A stretch of 64,000 nt of DNA from Rhodobacterales bacterium (GCA_002748265.1 PDRY01000012.1:310001-374000); one strand, 5' to 3'. Shown: positions 1 through 8,658, counted from the stretch's first letter. Made by a program: numbers and translations. Notes: generated by a model not told the origin, from the letters alone.

Positions 1-593
1 TCCAGGGTCGGGTCGGCCTCCAGATAGCCCAGCTCCGCGCATTCGTCGAACAGCACGTTATAGCCCTGGCCCGTGGCCTCCATGCGGGTGAGGATATAGT
101 TGCAGGTGCCGTTCATGACGCCCATCACGCGGGTGATGCGGTTGCCCGCCAGCCCTTCGGTCAGCGCCTTCACGCAGGGGATCCCCCCCGCGACAGCGGC
201 CTCATAGCGCAGCGCCACGCCCTGCGCTTCGGCGGAGATGGCCAGGGCCTGTCCGTGGATCGCCAGCAGCGCCTTGTTGGCGGTCACCACGTCCTTGCCC
301 GCGGCAATGGCGGCTTCGATCGCGTCCTTGGCCGCGCCCTCATGGCCGCCCATGAGTTCGACGAACACGTCCACATCATCGCGGCGCGCCAGTGCGACCG
401 GATCGTCTTCCCAGCCGATATCGGTCAGGTCCACGCCCCGGTCCTTGCCCTTGGAGCGGGCGGACACCGCGCTCACCGTGATCTCCCGGCCCGCGCGGGC
501 GGTGATCAGCTCGGGGTTTTCGCGCAACATGCGGATCACACCGACGCCAACGGTTCCAAGTCCTGCGATGCCGAGGCGAAGGGGCTGTGTCAC
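1..593 (-). CDS. hom: Homoserine dehydrogenase (N-terminal part, cut by window edge)
   Basis: NAD(P)H-dependent reduction of aspartate semialdehyde to homoserine, the branch point to threonine and methionine, in the cytoplasm. The visible 197 residues hold the Rossmann motif GLGTVG (residues 11-16), the TANKALL segment (about 104-110) with its conserved Lys, and the GGIPCVKAL and MNGTCNYILTRM signatures of the catalytic domain. The C-terminal catalytic remainder and any ACT domain lie beyond position 1. The start is a GTG at 593 preceded by a GGAG about eight bases upstream; no ATG fits the conserved N-terminus better. The family assignment is secure; only the truncation limits it. Confidence 0.95.
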   Translation of the reverse strand, partial: MTQPLRLGIAGLGTVGVGVIRMLRENPELITARAGREITVSAVSARSKGKDRGVDLTDIGWEDDPVALARRDDVDVFVELMGGHEGAAKDAIEAAIAAGKDVVTANKALLAIHGQALAISAEAQGVALRYEAAVAGGIPCVKALTEGLAGNRITRVMGVMNGTCNYILTRMEATGQGYNVLFDECAELGYLEADPTL

Positions 594-646
594 GGGGATA
601 CTCCGGGTTGGCGTTGGTCTCACAGCGGCTTATCCCGTGGCGCGCC

Positions 647-922
647 CTACTGCAACGCCGCGCGGCGCATCCGGGCGCGCAGGGCGGGCGGGATCACCGG
701 ACCGCGCAGCGCCTGTGCCCGTGCGCGCAGCCCCGCCACCCGCGCATCCAGCGATATGGCCGGGTCGGACAGGGCCGCCTGCCCCTCTGCCTGGGCCAGA
801 ACGTCCCCCAATGGCGCAAGCGCCGGGGCGGCCAGCCGCTCCCCACGGGTGGGGGCACCGGGCACCTGCGGCGCGGGCGTGCAGGCGGCCAGCGCCAGCA
901 AAAGGGCAAGGGTCACGCGCAT
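647..922 (-). CDS. Small predicted lipoprotein, unknown function
   Basis: A 91-residue protein with a signal peptide ending in the lipobox LAAC (Cys14), so probably lipid-anchored in the cell envelope. The mature part is Ala/Arg/Pro rich, with no motif I recognise; the second half looks helical and basic. It lies just upstream of hom on the same strand with a gap of about 50 bases and could be co-transcribed with it, although nothing links the functions. Two other frames over this stretch are open but lack a signal peptide. The function is unknown. Confidence 0.7.
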   Translation of the reverse strand: MRVTLALLLALAACTPAPQVPGAPTRGERLAAPALAPLGDVLAQAEGQAALSDPAISLDARVAGLRARAQALRGPVIPPALRARMRRAALQ

Positions 923-1009
923 GACGGGCTCCCGGTGATCGTTGCGCGCACCCTATCCCCGGCAATCGGGCCTAGGCAACCGGGGCCGCGCGGGGTTATT
1001 AAATGACCC

Positions 1010-1630
1010 ATGGCGCGCAAACAGGGCTCACATTCCGATATCACCCGCCCCCGGATCCGGGAGGCTGCCCTGCGCTTGATCGCGCGGGACGGCTTTGCTG
1101 CGGTCTCCATGCGGCAGATCGCGCGCGAAGTGGGGGTGCAGGCCGGGGCGCTCTACAACTACACCGACGACAAGCAATCGCTGCTGGTGGACCTCATGGC
1201 CCGCCACATGGAAGAGCTACTGGCCGCCGTGGCCGACACCGATCTGGGCAGCGGCAACGCGCCAGAGCGGCTCGACGCCTTTACCCGGTTCCATATCCGC
1301 TGGCACCTGCCGCGCCGCGACGGGGTCTTTGTCAGCTATATGGAGCTGCGCAACCTCAGCCCCGAAAACTTCGCCCGGATCGAACAGCTGCGGCGCCGCT
1401 ACGAAGACGTGCTCGAAGACATCTTGCGCGACGGCATGGAAGAAGGCGCCTTTGAACTGGCCGAACCGCGCCTGACCACCATGGCGCTGATCTCGCTGCT
1501 CACCGGCGTGACCAACTGGTACAAGGCCGAAGGCCGGCTCGATCTCGATGAGCTGGAAGCGCTCTATGTCGGGCTCGTGCGCCGGGCGGTGGGCGCCGAC
1601 AACGACCCGCAAGGCATGGCCGCAGAATAA
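1010..1630 (+). CDS. TetR/AcrR-family transcriptional regulator
   Basis: A 206-residue one-component regulator. The N-terminal TetR helix-turn-helix covers about residues 11-57, with the typical run REAALRLIARDGFAAVSMRQI and then GVQAGALYNYTDDK. The C-terminal two-thirds is a helical ligand/dimer domain of the kind found in regulators of fatty-acid or CoA-ester metabolism, but the ligand cannot be read. ATG 1010 is chosen over the in-context ATG at 1003, which is in another frame; there is no clear ribosome binding site, so the mRNA may have a very short leader. An 8-bp palindrome GCCTAGGC at 970-977 in the divergent gap is a possible but weak operator. The stop is nine bases before the membrane-protein gene, so the two are probably co-transcribed. 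Confidence 0.9.
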   Translation: MARKQGSHSDITRPRIREAALRLIARDGFAAVSMRQIAREVGVQAGALYNYTDDKQSLLVDLMARHMEELLAAVADTDLGSGNAPERLDAFTRFHIRWHLPRRDGVFVSYMELRNLSPENFARIEQLRRRYEDVLEDILRDGMEEGAFELAEPRLTTMALISLLTGVTNWYKAEGRLDLDELEALYVGLVRRAVGADNDPQGMAAE

Positions 1631-1638
1631 GGCACCCC

Positions 1639-2103
1639 ATGACATCCCTGACACTGAAAGCCTCGCCCGCGCGGCGATTTCTGGCGCTGACCCTGATCGC
1701 GGGGCTGGCCCTGATCCTGCTCACACTCGCCCTGCGAGGAGAGCTCACCGGACTGTCGCGGCTGGTGCTTGGGGGCTTCGGGCTCGCGGCGCTCGCCGGG
1801 GCCGAAGCGATGCGCCGGGCCACAATGGGCAGCGTCACACTCACCGAAACCGGGCTGGTGGATGAAAGCGGCCGCCTGATCGCGGCCCTGGACGATATCG
1901 AGTCTGTGGATCGCGGGGCCTTTGCCTTCAAGCCGTCCAACGGCTTCATCCTACGCACCCGCACGCGTGGGGCGCGCCACTGGGCTCCGGGCCTGTGGTG
2001 GCGCATGGGCCGCCGGGTGGGCATTGGTGGGGTCACCCCCGCCGCCCCGGCCAAATCCATGGCCGAAGAAATCGGGATGCATATCGCTCAAAGAAACCGC
2101 TAA
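1639..2103 (+). CDS. Small inner-membrane protein, unknown function
   Basis: A 154-residue protein with two hydrophobic helices near the N-terminus (about residues 14-34 and 40-57), followed by a basic soluble part with several Arg-rich turns (RTRTRGARHW, WWRMGRR). The layout, a helical hairpin followed by a small beta-rich domain, recalls PH-like or YdbT-like membrane domains, but I do not recognise a named family. It follows the TetR gene by nine bases and is probably in the same transcript. It converges on the minus-strand pseudopilin gene with only 35 bases between them. Confidence 0.7.
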   Translation: MTSLTLKASPARRFLALTLIAGLALILLTLALRGELTGLSRLVLGGFGLAALAGAEAMRRATMGSVTLTETGLVDESGRLIAALDDIESVDRGAFAFKPSNGFILRTRTRGARHWAPGLWWRMGRRVGIGGVTPAAPAKSMAEEIGMHIAQRNR

Positions 2104-2138
2104 CCCGGCCCCTCAAACAGAGGCGCCGGGAAGCAAGA

Positions 2139-2747
2139 TCAACAGGTCCGGTTGATGCTCTCGGGATCGCTGGTGTTGGTCACGCAAAGCTGCGCCGCGT
2201 TCCGAAGCCGCGCCAACGCTTGCTGTCGCACTAGTAGCGGTTTGAAGCCGACGAACAGATCAACTGGATTGTAGTTGAAATAGGTCTCAACCAGCACGAT
2301 GCCCTCATAGTCCGTCAGAGTCGGCAGACTGTTTTTCAGCAGATCCGCAGACGGCGCTTCGTCCTTGAGATCGCTCATCTGCGAGCCGATCCGCGTGCGG
2401 AACCAGCGCACCCGGTATTTCTTCGTGCTCGGGTCGTAGTCGACCATGGTGATACGGATGCCGGTGGCCTCACCGCCGCCCGAAAGCTGCTTGTAGAGGT
2501 TGTGCATCGTATCGAGATAGTCCGGCGTGATGTTTTTCGTCTCCCGGCTCAGGGCGTCCGCGACGGCATAGCGCGCCTTGGTGTCGCGCCCGATGGCGGC
2601 GTAATACCCGTAGGCCGACACCGGCAGCGCCGCGACCAAAGCAAGCAGCGTCATCACCATGACGAACTCGATAACTGCATGACCGTCCTGATCGCGCCGG
2701 AAACGCAGCATCGTCGCGAGGCGGGAAAAGTGCTTCAGAACTCTCAT
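2139..2747 (-). CDS. TadE-like pseudopilin
   Basis: A 202-residue protein with a short basic leader, then GHAVIEF (Gly22 to Glu27), matching the Gly-x4-Glu prepilin-type processing site of TadE-like minor pilins, followed by one transmembrane helix (about 28-48). The rest would sit outside the membrane; it carries one C-terminal Cys pair (C189 region and the terminal Cys). TadE/F proteins are pseudopilins of Flp/Tad pili or type II-like envelope machines. Last gene of a three-gene minus-strand operon; its ATG overlaps the preceding stop (TGATG). No TadA ATPase, TadB/C or CpaA peptidase is in the window. Confidence 0.75.
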   Translation of the reverse strand: MRVLKHFSRLATMLRFRRDQDGHAVIEFVMVMTLLALVAALPVSAYGYYAAIGRDTKARYAVADALSRETKNITPDYLDTMHNLYKQLSGGGEATGIRITMVDYDPSTKKYRVRWFRTRIGSQMSDLKDEAPSADLLKNSLPTLTDYEGIVLVETYFNYNPVDLFVGFKPLLVRQQALARLRNAAQLCVTNTSDPESINRTC

Positions 2748-3307
2748 CAGCTCGGCTCCTTCACAAATGCCGTGGTGGCCATCACCTGATAGAACCGGTT
2801 CGGAGCATCCGGATCGCTGGTCCGCACCAACGCCCCCCCGACCCCGTAGCCGGGCATGAACGGCTCCACCACCGCACAGACACGCAGGACCACAAGCTGG
2901 TTGCCCTGGGCGGTGTCGAACTCCTTGGGCTCTGTATAGGTCACTTCCTTCAGGCTCTCACAGTCCGGGGTCGCCCCGATGGACTCCCAAGAATAGGGCG
3001 ACATGGCCTTAAGCTGCAGCTTCAGCCGGGTCTCGCATTCGGGGATGATCCGTGCGGTCTCGCAGATCGCCTTGCGCAGCCCCGCGTAGTCATCCGCCGG
3101 GCGCAAGCCCAGCCGAATGCTCCGCGCCTGCACGTCCACTGCACGCTCAAGCATCACCTGCCGGGTCAGCGAAATCCCCAGATCGCCTGCAAACCCCATG
3201 ATGATCCCGATCAGCGGCATCAACACCATGAGCGACATCGCGTAGGTGCCCCGAACGTCCCGCCGCAGCCTCGCGAAGCGGCGTTTGATTGCGGCAAATC
3301 TGGTCAT
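2747..3307 (-). CDS. TadG/TadE-like pilus assembly protein
   Basis: A 186-residue membrane protein. After a strongly basic N-terminus comes RGTYAMSLMVLMPLIG, which is the TadG/TadE N-terminal motif merging into a transmembrane helix (about residues 22-44). The exported part has conserved-looking Cys residues (in ICETAR, PECETR, PDCESL, RVCAVV) that could form two disulfides. The middle gene of the trio overlaps the upstream vWA gene by four bases and the downstream one by one base, so translation is probably coupled. The role is inferred from motif and context only. Confidence 0.7.
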   Translation of the reverse strand: MTRFAAIKRRFARLRRDVRGTYAMSLMVLMPLIGIIMGFAGDLGISLTRQVMLERAVDVQARSIRLGLRPADDYAGLRKAICETARIIPECETRLKLQLKAMSPYSWESIGATPDCESLKEVTYTEPKEFDTAQGNQLVVLRVCAVVEPFMPGYGVGGALVRTSDPDAPNRFYQVMATTAFVKEPS

Positions 3308-4857
3308 AGCGTCAGCCTCAGCTTGATAGCGTCGGAGAGAATTTTCCGGAACGCTTCCTGGATCTGGTCATCAGCCACGTCGAAATAGTTGTTAGAGTCG
3401 TTCCCGACACAGTCCATCATCGGCGCGACACCCGCTCTTGGCATGTGAACCCCGATCCCGAGGATCTCGATCCCCTTGGCCCGCGCCGCCGCACAGATCC
3501 GGCTGAGCTGGTTGTTCGCCTGAGTGTAGCTCATATAGCGCGTGCGCATTGATTCCGGGTAATAGGGATCGGTGTAGCGCGGCCAAACGTTATATTCGTA
3601 GTAGTTGAAGTTGTAGTTCGCCCAGTATTCCCGGTTCAGGCGGTACAGCTCCTGCGTCTCATAGCTCGTCACATAGCACCAGCAGTTCCAGCTCCAGGTC
3701 TGAGAGACCGGCACACGGCGCGAAATCACATAGTCCTGATCGTAGAACTTGTCCTTCGCGCGATAGCTATCGGAATTCTCACCGTCTGAGACGACGATCA
3801 GGAACTTGCGGGTTTCGCCGCCGTAATCCACCGGACGCCCCTTCATCGCCGTGACGAGCTCGCCCCGGACCGTCTCACGGATGGACGGGTCCAGCATGAC
3901 CGCGCCCCATTTCACACCGTTGTTGATCTGGGTCCCGTGCGAGGGCCGTAGCGCAGCGATAGCTGTTTGCAGCGTGGCCAAGTTGTTCGAAATCGGAATC
4001 ACCACTTCCCCATCCAGATAGGGGCACAGTGCACTCGTCAGCTCGAGGGACGGATCTCCGCCGAGATAGGGGTTCTGCTCACTTGCCGATTTCCAGATCT
4101 GAATATGCTGGGTCTGGCGCATGGCCACCGTCGTGTCCAACGCCACGCGGTCATACTCACTGTTGGGCAGATCCACGCAGAAGGAATTCGTATGAGACCG
4201 CTGCGGCTGATAGGGGTCGGTTCTCAGCGTGTTAAAGATGGACTCCGGAATACCGACTTGTTCGGAGAACGGCACGATCGACACGGACGCACCGGATGAC
4301 GTGCTCCCCAACACGGCCTTGACGAAATCGTCCACCGCCGAGCGCAGCGCCTCGATGCGGGTCGTGGCAATGGGACGACCGTATTCGTCCCGGCCCTGCT
4401 CTGCCATGGAGCCGGAGATATCCAGCACCAGCGAAATCTCTACCTTCGGCGCGGCATTTTCTGCGGTCGACGTATTGGCCACCTGCAGCGGGGCACGGAA
4501 CATCTTGAACAATGGGTTGGTCGTGATTTTGGTATTCGCCGTGACGGTGCGCGGCCCCGTGGTGCTGACCACCGGATCGCCGTCCAGCGCACTGGCCAGA
4601 CCAGCGGCGGCCATGTAATCCTTCACGACCGTGGCGGGGTCGCCCTTCTGGTCGATATCGGTCGCCGCGAGGACGGCGGTGTCCAACGCCCCCTGCACAG
4701 CGGATCGCTCCGCCTCGACCCGCATCAAATCCACGGCAAATCCGGCAATGCCCAGAATAATCAGGGCCAGGTAAAGGCCAAACACGACAATCGAGCCGTC
4801 TTCGCCTTGGCGCAGATCGCGAAGACGCCGGTTTTTCTCAACTAAACGAATGCCCAT
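3304..4857 (-). CDS. TadG-like protein with von Willebrand factor A domain
   Basis: 517 residues. The N-terminal GEDGSIVVFGLYLALI segment gives a TadG/TadE-type anchor helix (about 22-43). The exported body is a vWA domain with MIDAS motif DISGS (Asp146, Ser148, Ser150) and a later LIVVSDGEN strand. An unusually Tyr/Trp/Asn-rich insert lies around residues 385-440 (many Y, W and N before the helix SRICAAARAKGIEILGIGV). Such TadG proteins are thought to mediate surface adhesion or pilus assembly. First gene of the minus-strand trio; the start ATG at 4857 faces a 269-base gap to glutamate dehydrogenase that must hold both divergent promoters. Confidence 0.85.
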   Translation of the reverse strand: MGIRLVEKNRRLRDLRQGEDGSIVVFGLYLALIILGIAGFAVDLMRVEAERSAVQGALDTAVLAATDIDQKGDPATVVKDYMAAAGLASALDGDPVVSTTGPRTVTANTKITTNPLFKMFRAPLQVANTSTAENAAPKVEISLVLDISGSMAEQGRDEYGRPIATTRIEALRSAVDDFVKAVLGSTSSGASVSIVPFSEQVGIPESIFNTLRTDPYQPQRSHTNSFCVDLPNSEYDRVALDTTVAMRQTQHIQIWKSASEQNPYLGGDPSLELTSALCPYLDGEVVIPISNNLATLQTAIAALRPSHGTQINNGVKWGAVMLDPSIRETVRGELVTAMKGRPVDYGGETRKFLIVVSDGENSDSYRAKDKFYDQDYVISRRVPVSQTWSWNCWCYVTSYETQELYRLNREYWANYNFNYYEYNVWPRYTDPYYPESMRTRYMSYTQANNQLSRICAAARAKGIEILGIGVHMPRAGVAPMMDCVGNDSNNYFDVADDQIQEAFRKILSDAIKLRLTL

Positions 4858-5126
4858 TTCCAGGTGCCTTCTATACTATTTCCAGTGTCATAATGGTTTA
4901 GGGATTTGGAGCAGTTGGGGCGCAAATGCGGCGAAATCAGGGAGACACTCTCCCTACCTGCGGCGCAACGCCGCGCCGACTGAATCTTCTGCTTGCAAGA
5001 GCCGCTTTTCTCGCGCGCCGACCGCCCCAGAAACGTCTCGCCTCATGAGGGCAAACCTGATTAGGCTGTCATTATGTCGCAGGGCCCGCAGAGGCCCTCG
5101 GTTCTCATCTGGAGGGAGAGGTCACC

Positions 5127-6566
5127 ATGGCCCAGAAGTCCAACACGGCGGAGCCAAGCTTCCGCGAATCTGTCGATCTGATGTTCAACCGAGCCGTCGC
5201 GCTGATGGATCTGCCCGAGGGGCTCGAAGAAAAGATCCGGGTCTGCAACGCGACCTATACCGTGCGGTTCGGGGTCAAGCTGCGCGGGAAAATCCAGACC
5301 TTCACCGGCTACCGTTCGGTCCATTCCGAACATATGGAGCCCGTGAAAGGCGGCATTCGCTACGCGCTCGCCGTGAACCAGGACGAGGTGGAAGCACTCG
5401 CAGCGCTGATGACCTACAAATGCGCCCTGGTGGATGCGCCGTTCGGCGGTTCCAAAGGGGGTTTGTGCATCGACCCCAACGAATGGAACGAAGAAGAGCT
5501 GGAGCGCATCACCCGCCGCTTCGCCTATGAGCTGACCAAGCGCGACCTGATCAACCCGGCCCAGAACGTCCCCGCCCCCGACATGGGCACCGGGGAACGC
5601 GAAATGGCGTGGATCGCGGATCAGTATCGCCGCATGAACACGACCGACATCAACTCCGCCGCCTGTGTGACCGGCAAGCCGACCCATGCGGGCGGCATCC
5701 AGGGCCGCACCGAAGCCACCGGCCGCGGCGTGCAATACGCGCTTCAGGAATTCTTCCGCCATCCCGAAGACATGCGCATCGCCGGGCTCACCGGGTCGCT
5801 CGACGGCAAGAAGGTGATTGTTCAGGGCCTCGGCAATGTGGGCTATCACGCGGCCAAGTTCCTCGCCGAAGAAGACGGCGCCAAGATCACCGCGATCATT
5901 GAGCGCGACGGCGCCCTGGTGGATGACAATGGGCTTGACCCGGAAAAGATCCGCCAGTGGATCATGCGCCACGGCGGTGTGTCGGGCTACCCGGATGCGG
6001 AATATATCGCAGATGGCGCGCCCGTCCTTGAAAAGGAATGCGACATCCTGATCCCGGCGGCTCTGGAAGGGGTCATCAACCGCGACAATGCCGATCGGAT
6101 CAAGGCGAAGCTCATCATCGAGGCCGCGAACGGCCCGGTGACGGCGGGGGCAGACGAAATCCTGCGCAACAAGGGCGTGGTCATCATCCCCGACATGTAT
6201 GCCAACGCGGGCGGGGTCACGGTGTCCTATTTCGAATGGGTCAAGAACCTGTCCCATATCCGGTTCGGTCGCCTGCAACGCCGCCAGGAAGAGGCGCGTC
6301 ACCAGCTTCTGGTCGATGAGCTCGCGCGGCTGGATCGCTACCTGGGCGACAGCTGGTCGATGACCCCGGACTTCAAGAAGAAGTATCTCAAGGGCGCCGA
6401 TGAGCTTGAGCTGGTCCGCTCCGGTCTCGACGACACGATGCGCGCCGCCTATGGCGCGATGTCCGACATGTGGCACTCCCGCGAGGACGTGACCGATCTG
6501 CGCACGGCGGCTTTCATCGTGTCGATCAACAAAGTCGCGAAAAGCTACGCAGCCAAGGGGCTCTGA
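5127..6566 (+). CDS. gdhA: Glu/Leu/Phe/Val dehydrogenase (glutamate dehydrogenase)
   Basis: 479 residues, typical of hexameric glutamate dehydrogenases, which interconvert glutamate and 2-oxoglutarate plus ammonium. Visible signatures are KGGIRYA and PFGGSKGGL of the substrate domain with its catalytic Lys, PAPDMGTGEREM, TGKP..GGIQGRTEATGRGV, and the nucleotide-binding GLGNVGYH. Coenzyme choice cannot be decided from these motifs. The ribosome binding site GGAGGGAGAGG sits directly before ATG 5127. It stands alone, divergent from the Tad-like trio, and ends at a GC-rich hairpin. Confidence 0.93.
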   Translation: MAQKSNTAEPSFRESVDLMFNRAVALMDLPEGLEEKIRVCNATYTVRFGVKLRGKIQTFTGYRSVHSEHMEPVKGGIRYALAVNQDEVEALAALMTYKCALVDAPFGGSKGGLCIDPNEWNEEELERITRRFAYELTKRDLINPAQNVPAPDMGTGEREMAWIADQYRRMNTTDINSAACVTGKPTHAGGIQGRTEATGRGVQYALQEFFRHPEDMRIAGLTGSLDGKKVIVQGLGNVGYHAAKFLAEEDGAKITAIIERDGALVDDNGLDPEKIRQWIMRHGGVSGYPDAEYIADGAPVLEKECDILIPAALEGVINRDNADRIKAKLIIEAANGPVTAGADEILRNKGVVIIPDMYANAGGVTVSYFEWVKNLSHIRFGRLQRRQEEARHQLLVDELARLDRYLGDSWSMTPDFKKKYLKGADELELVRSGLDDTMRAAYGAMSDMWHSREDVTDLRTAAFIVSINKVAKSYAAKGL

Positions 6567-6587
6567 GCCGAGAGCGACGGGTCCGGC

Positions 6588-6607
6588 GGCGCCCCTTCGG
6601 GGGCGCC
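6588..6607 (+). terminator. GC-rich hairpin after glutamate dehydrogenase
   Basis: GGCGCCCC, loop TTC, GGGGGCGCC: an 8-bp perfect stem starting 22 bases after the stop codon. The only T tract is a short TTTT about 10 bases further on, so termination may be partial or Rho-assisted. Confidence 0.55.
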
Positions 6608-6737
6608 CAGCAGTGTTTTGACCGAAAGCGCGCGGTTTTCGGTCACACCGGCCGCGTGCGCTGCTCAAAGGCCTCTTTCAGTGCGGCCTGGAAACGACCA
6701 TAAATCGCGCAGTTTCGGTCACAACGCGGGATCCCCG

Positions 6738-7220
6738 ATGCGTCTGCCTCTCCTAGCTCTTGCCCTGTTGGCCGCCTGCGCCCGCGCGCCCGACCCTGCC
6801 CCGTCCGTGCCGGACTACCGCCGGGACGGAGCCCCAATCGGGTCCGTGGTGGTTCTGGATTCGGCCCGCTTTTCAGGCTCTTGGGTTCAGATCGCCCAAT
6901 ACCCCGGCGCCTGCCCGGCAGAACGCCTGACCCTGACAGCGCGCGATGGAGGCTTTCTGGCCGAACGCAACTGCAACGGCGAAGAAACAACGGAATCGTG
7001 GTCCCTCTCCGCGCCGGGACGGATCGAAACACCGGACGGAACCCTTTGGATTCTTTGGATAGATCAGGGGTATCGCACCGCCGTTCTGGGCCGCCCCGAA
7101 GGAGATTTCGGCGTCATCTGGAACCGCAATCAGTCAATCCCCGCCGATCGCCGCAAGGCGGCGCGTGAAATTCTCGACTTCAACGGGTATGACTTGGGGC
7201 AACTTGTGGAGAATCGCTGA
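6738..7220 (+). CDS. Lipocalin-like lipoprotein
   Basis: 160 residues when read from ATG 6738; the reading frame is open further upstream, but only this start gives a signal peptide with lipobox LLAAC (Cys14). The mature part has FSGSWVQIAQYPG, resembling the lipocalin/Blc opening G-x-W-Y-E-hydrophobic-A, followed by short beta strands and a final TAVLGRPEGDFGVIWNR strand. It is therefore a candidate outer-membrane lipid-binding lipoprotein. Its stop overlaps the next ATG (TGATG), and the third gene again overlaps, so this is a tight three-gene operon. Confidence 0.75.
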   Translation: MRLPLLALALLAACARAPDPAPSVPDYRRDGAPIGSVVVLDSARFSGSWVQIAQYPGACPAERLTLTARDGGFLAERNCNGEETTESWSLSAPGRIETPDGTLWILWIDQGYRTAVLGRPEGDFGVIWNRNQSIPADRRKAAREILDFNGYDLGQLVENR

Positions 7221-7522
7221 TGAAACGTCTGTCTGTTTGTCTCGCCCTGATCGCTCTGGCCGGTTGTGATGGTGCCCTGCCCATGGGCGGTGCCGGGGGC
7301 GGCGGGGCCACATCTGGTGGTGGCGGCGGCGGCTTCCGCGAATATCTTGTGCTTGGCTCAAAGATGAGCTTCGAGCAATGCCGCGCCAAAGGCGGGCTGA
7401 TCATCCGTGACGCGGGCAGCCCGCAGGTTGCCTGCGACCCCCGCGTCGTCGGCCCCGTGGTCCCCGCCGATGAGTTCAACCACCCCGGCGCCCCGGTCGG
7501 CGCCAACGCCACCGCCGGGTGA
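7220..7522 (+). CDS. Small glycine-rich lipoprotein, unknown function
   Basis: 100 residues with lipobox LAGC (Cys16), then a Gly-rich linker (about residues 22-38) and a compact tail with two Cys (FEQCRAKGG and QVACDP). The tail has the look of a small disulfide-bonded domain. No family recognised. It is translationally coupled on both sides: TGATG with the lipocalin gene and GTGA with the fusion gene downstream. Confidence 0.7.
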   Translation: MKRLSVCLALIALAGCDGALPMGGAGGGGATSGGGGGGFREYLVLGSKMSFEQCRAKGGLIIRDAGSPQVACDPRVVGPVVPADEFNHPGAPVGANATAG

Positions 7523-8658
7523 ATCGCGCCGCATTCATAGCCACTGAAGGTGCTTTTTCCGGCTGGGCCGCTCGGTTCCTGTTGATGGGCTGGGACGTGG
7601 CCCTTGCCCCCGGCGCCCGGCGCGGCCTTGTCGAAGACAGGCTGGCCCGGTCCCAGCTTGCCGGGCTGTTCGACAGGCCCCTTCCCACACCCGGACAACT
7701 GATCGACTGCGCCAGCCTCGAAGAGGCCCTCGCGGGCGCGCAGTGGGTCATGGGCGGCGAAGCCCCCGGCACCGATCCCGGCGCCATCATCGTGGGAGAC
7801 ACGGTGCAGGTTAACGGGATCGAACCCGTGGACCTGATCCCCGCCGTCGAAGTTTTTGGGCCCGATTCCAAGCGCGCAATCAACATCTTGCGCGACATCG
7901 GCTGCGACCCCGTGGAGACGCCCGGCGGCGTGCTCCCGGCCCTGTCCGATGCTCTTGGCGAAGCCGCGCGGAGCTGTGTTGGCGCGGGCGCCTCTGCCGA
8001 GGCAGTCTCGCGCTTGCTGGGTCATGGGCTCGCCCAGACCTGGGCGCTCAGCGGCCCGCACCGGGCCGAGGATCCGGTCACCCGCGATGGCGATCTGACG
8101 GCGATCATGCGCGCCCTGAAATGGCAGATGCGCTCCGTCGGGGCGGAGCTCATGGACGCGGATCGCCACCTTGGCGGCCTGCCCGATTTCGAGGCCCTGG
8201 ACCTGACCGCGCCGATCCCGACCCTGCATCAGACGGTGCCTGCCGATTGGGCGGATTACAACGGCCACATGACCGAAGCCCGCTACCTTGATGCCTTCGG
8301 TCGGGCCACGGATCGGTTCATGCAGCTGATCGGCTGCACTCTCGACTATGTGCGCGCGGGGCAAAGCTTCTTCACAGCCGAAACGCATATCTGCCACCTG
8401 GCGGAGACCAAGATCGGCGAGCTCGCCAGGATCGAGACGCAACTGATCGCGGCCCCTGGGCGCAAAATGCACCTGTTCCACAGGCTCTGGGCGGGCGACA
8501 CGTTGCGCGCCACGGGCGAACATGTGTTGATCCACGTGTCGCTCGACACCCGCCGGGCGTGCCCCTTTGGCGATCCGCTCGCGGACCGGCTGGCCGCCAT
8601 CATGGCGCAGCACAGCGCTCTGCCGCGCCCCGATCAGGCGGGACGCGCGATTGAGTAA
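7519..8658 (+). CDS. Degenerate carnitine 3-dehydrogenase fused to betainyl-CoA-type thioesterase
   Basis: 379 residues from a GTG start whose codon overlaps the previous stop (GTGA). Residues about 237-375 form a hotdog thioesterase very like the C-terminal betainyl-CoA thioesterase domain of fused L-carnitine 3-dehydrogenases (PADWADYNGHMTEARYL at 241-257, then FFTAETHICHLAE and RKMHLFHRLW). Residues 1-225 align in spirit with the dehydrogenase part (LIPAVEVFGPDS, then VETPGGVLPALSDALGEAA). They are shortened, however, lack the Gly-x-Gly-x2-Gly nucleotide loop and lack the HPFNP catalytic region. I infer an active thioesterase with a non-catalytic dehydrogenase remnant or scaffold. Confidence 0.75.
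   Translation: MNRAAFIATEGAFSGWAARFLLMGWDVALAPGARRGLVEDRLARSQLAGLFDRPLPTPGQLIDCASLEEALAGAQWVMGGEAPGTDPGAIIVGDTVQVNGIEPVDLIPAVEVFGPDSKRAINILRDIGCDPVETPGGVLPALSDALGEAARSCVGAGASAEAVSRLLGHGLAQTWALSGPHRAEDPVTRDGDLTAIMRALKWQMRSVGAELMDADRHLGGLPDFEALDLTAPIPTLHQTVPADWADYNGHMTEARYLDAFGRATDRFMQLIGCTLDYVRAGQSFFTAETHICHLAETKIGELARIETQLIAAPGRKMHLFHRLWAGDTLRATGEHVLIHVSLDTRRACPFGDPLADRLAAIMAQHSALPRPDQAGRAIE

Noticed and set aside
970-977. GCCTAGGC palindrome as TetR operator
   Set aside because: Only 8 bp with no flanking symmetry; too weak to list as a regulatory site.
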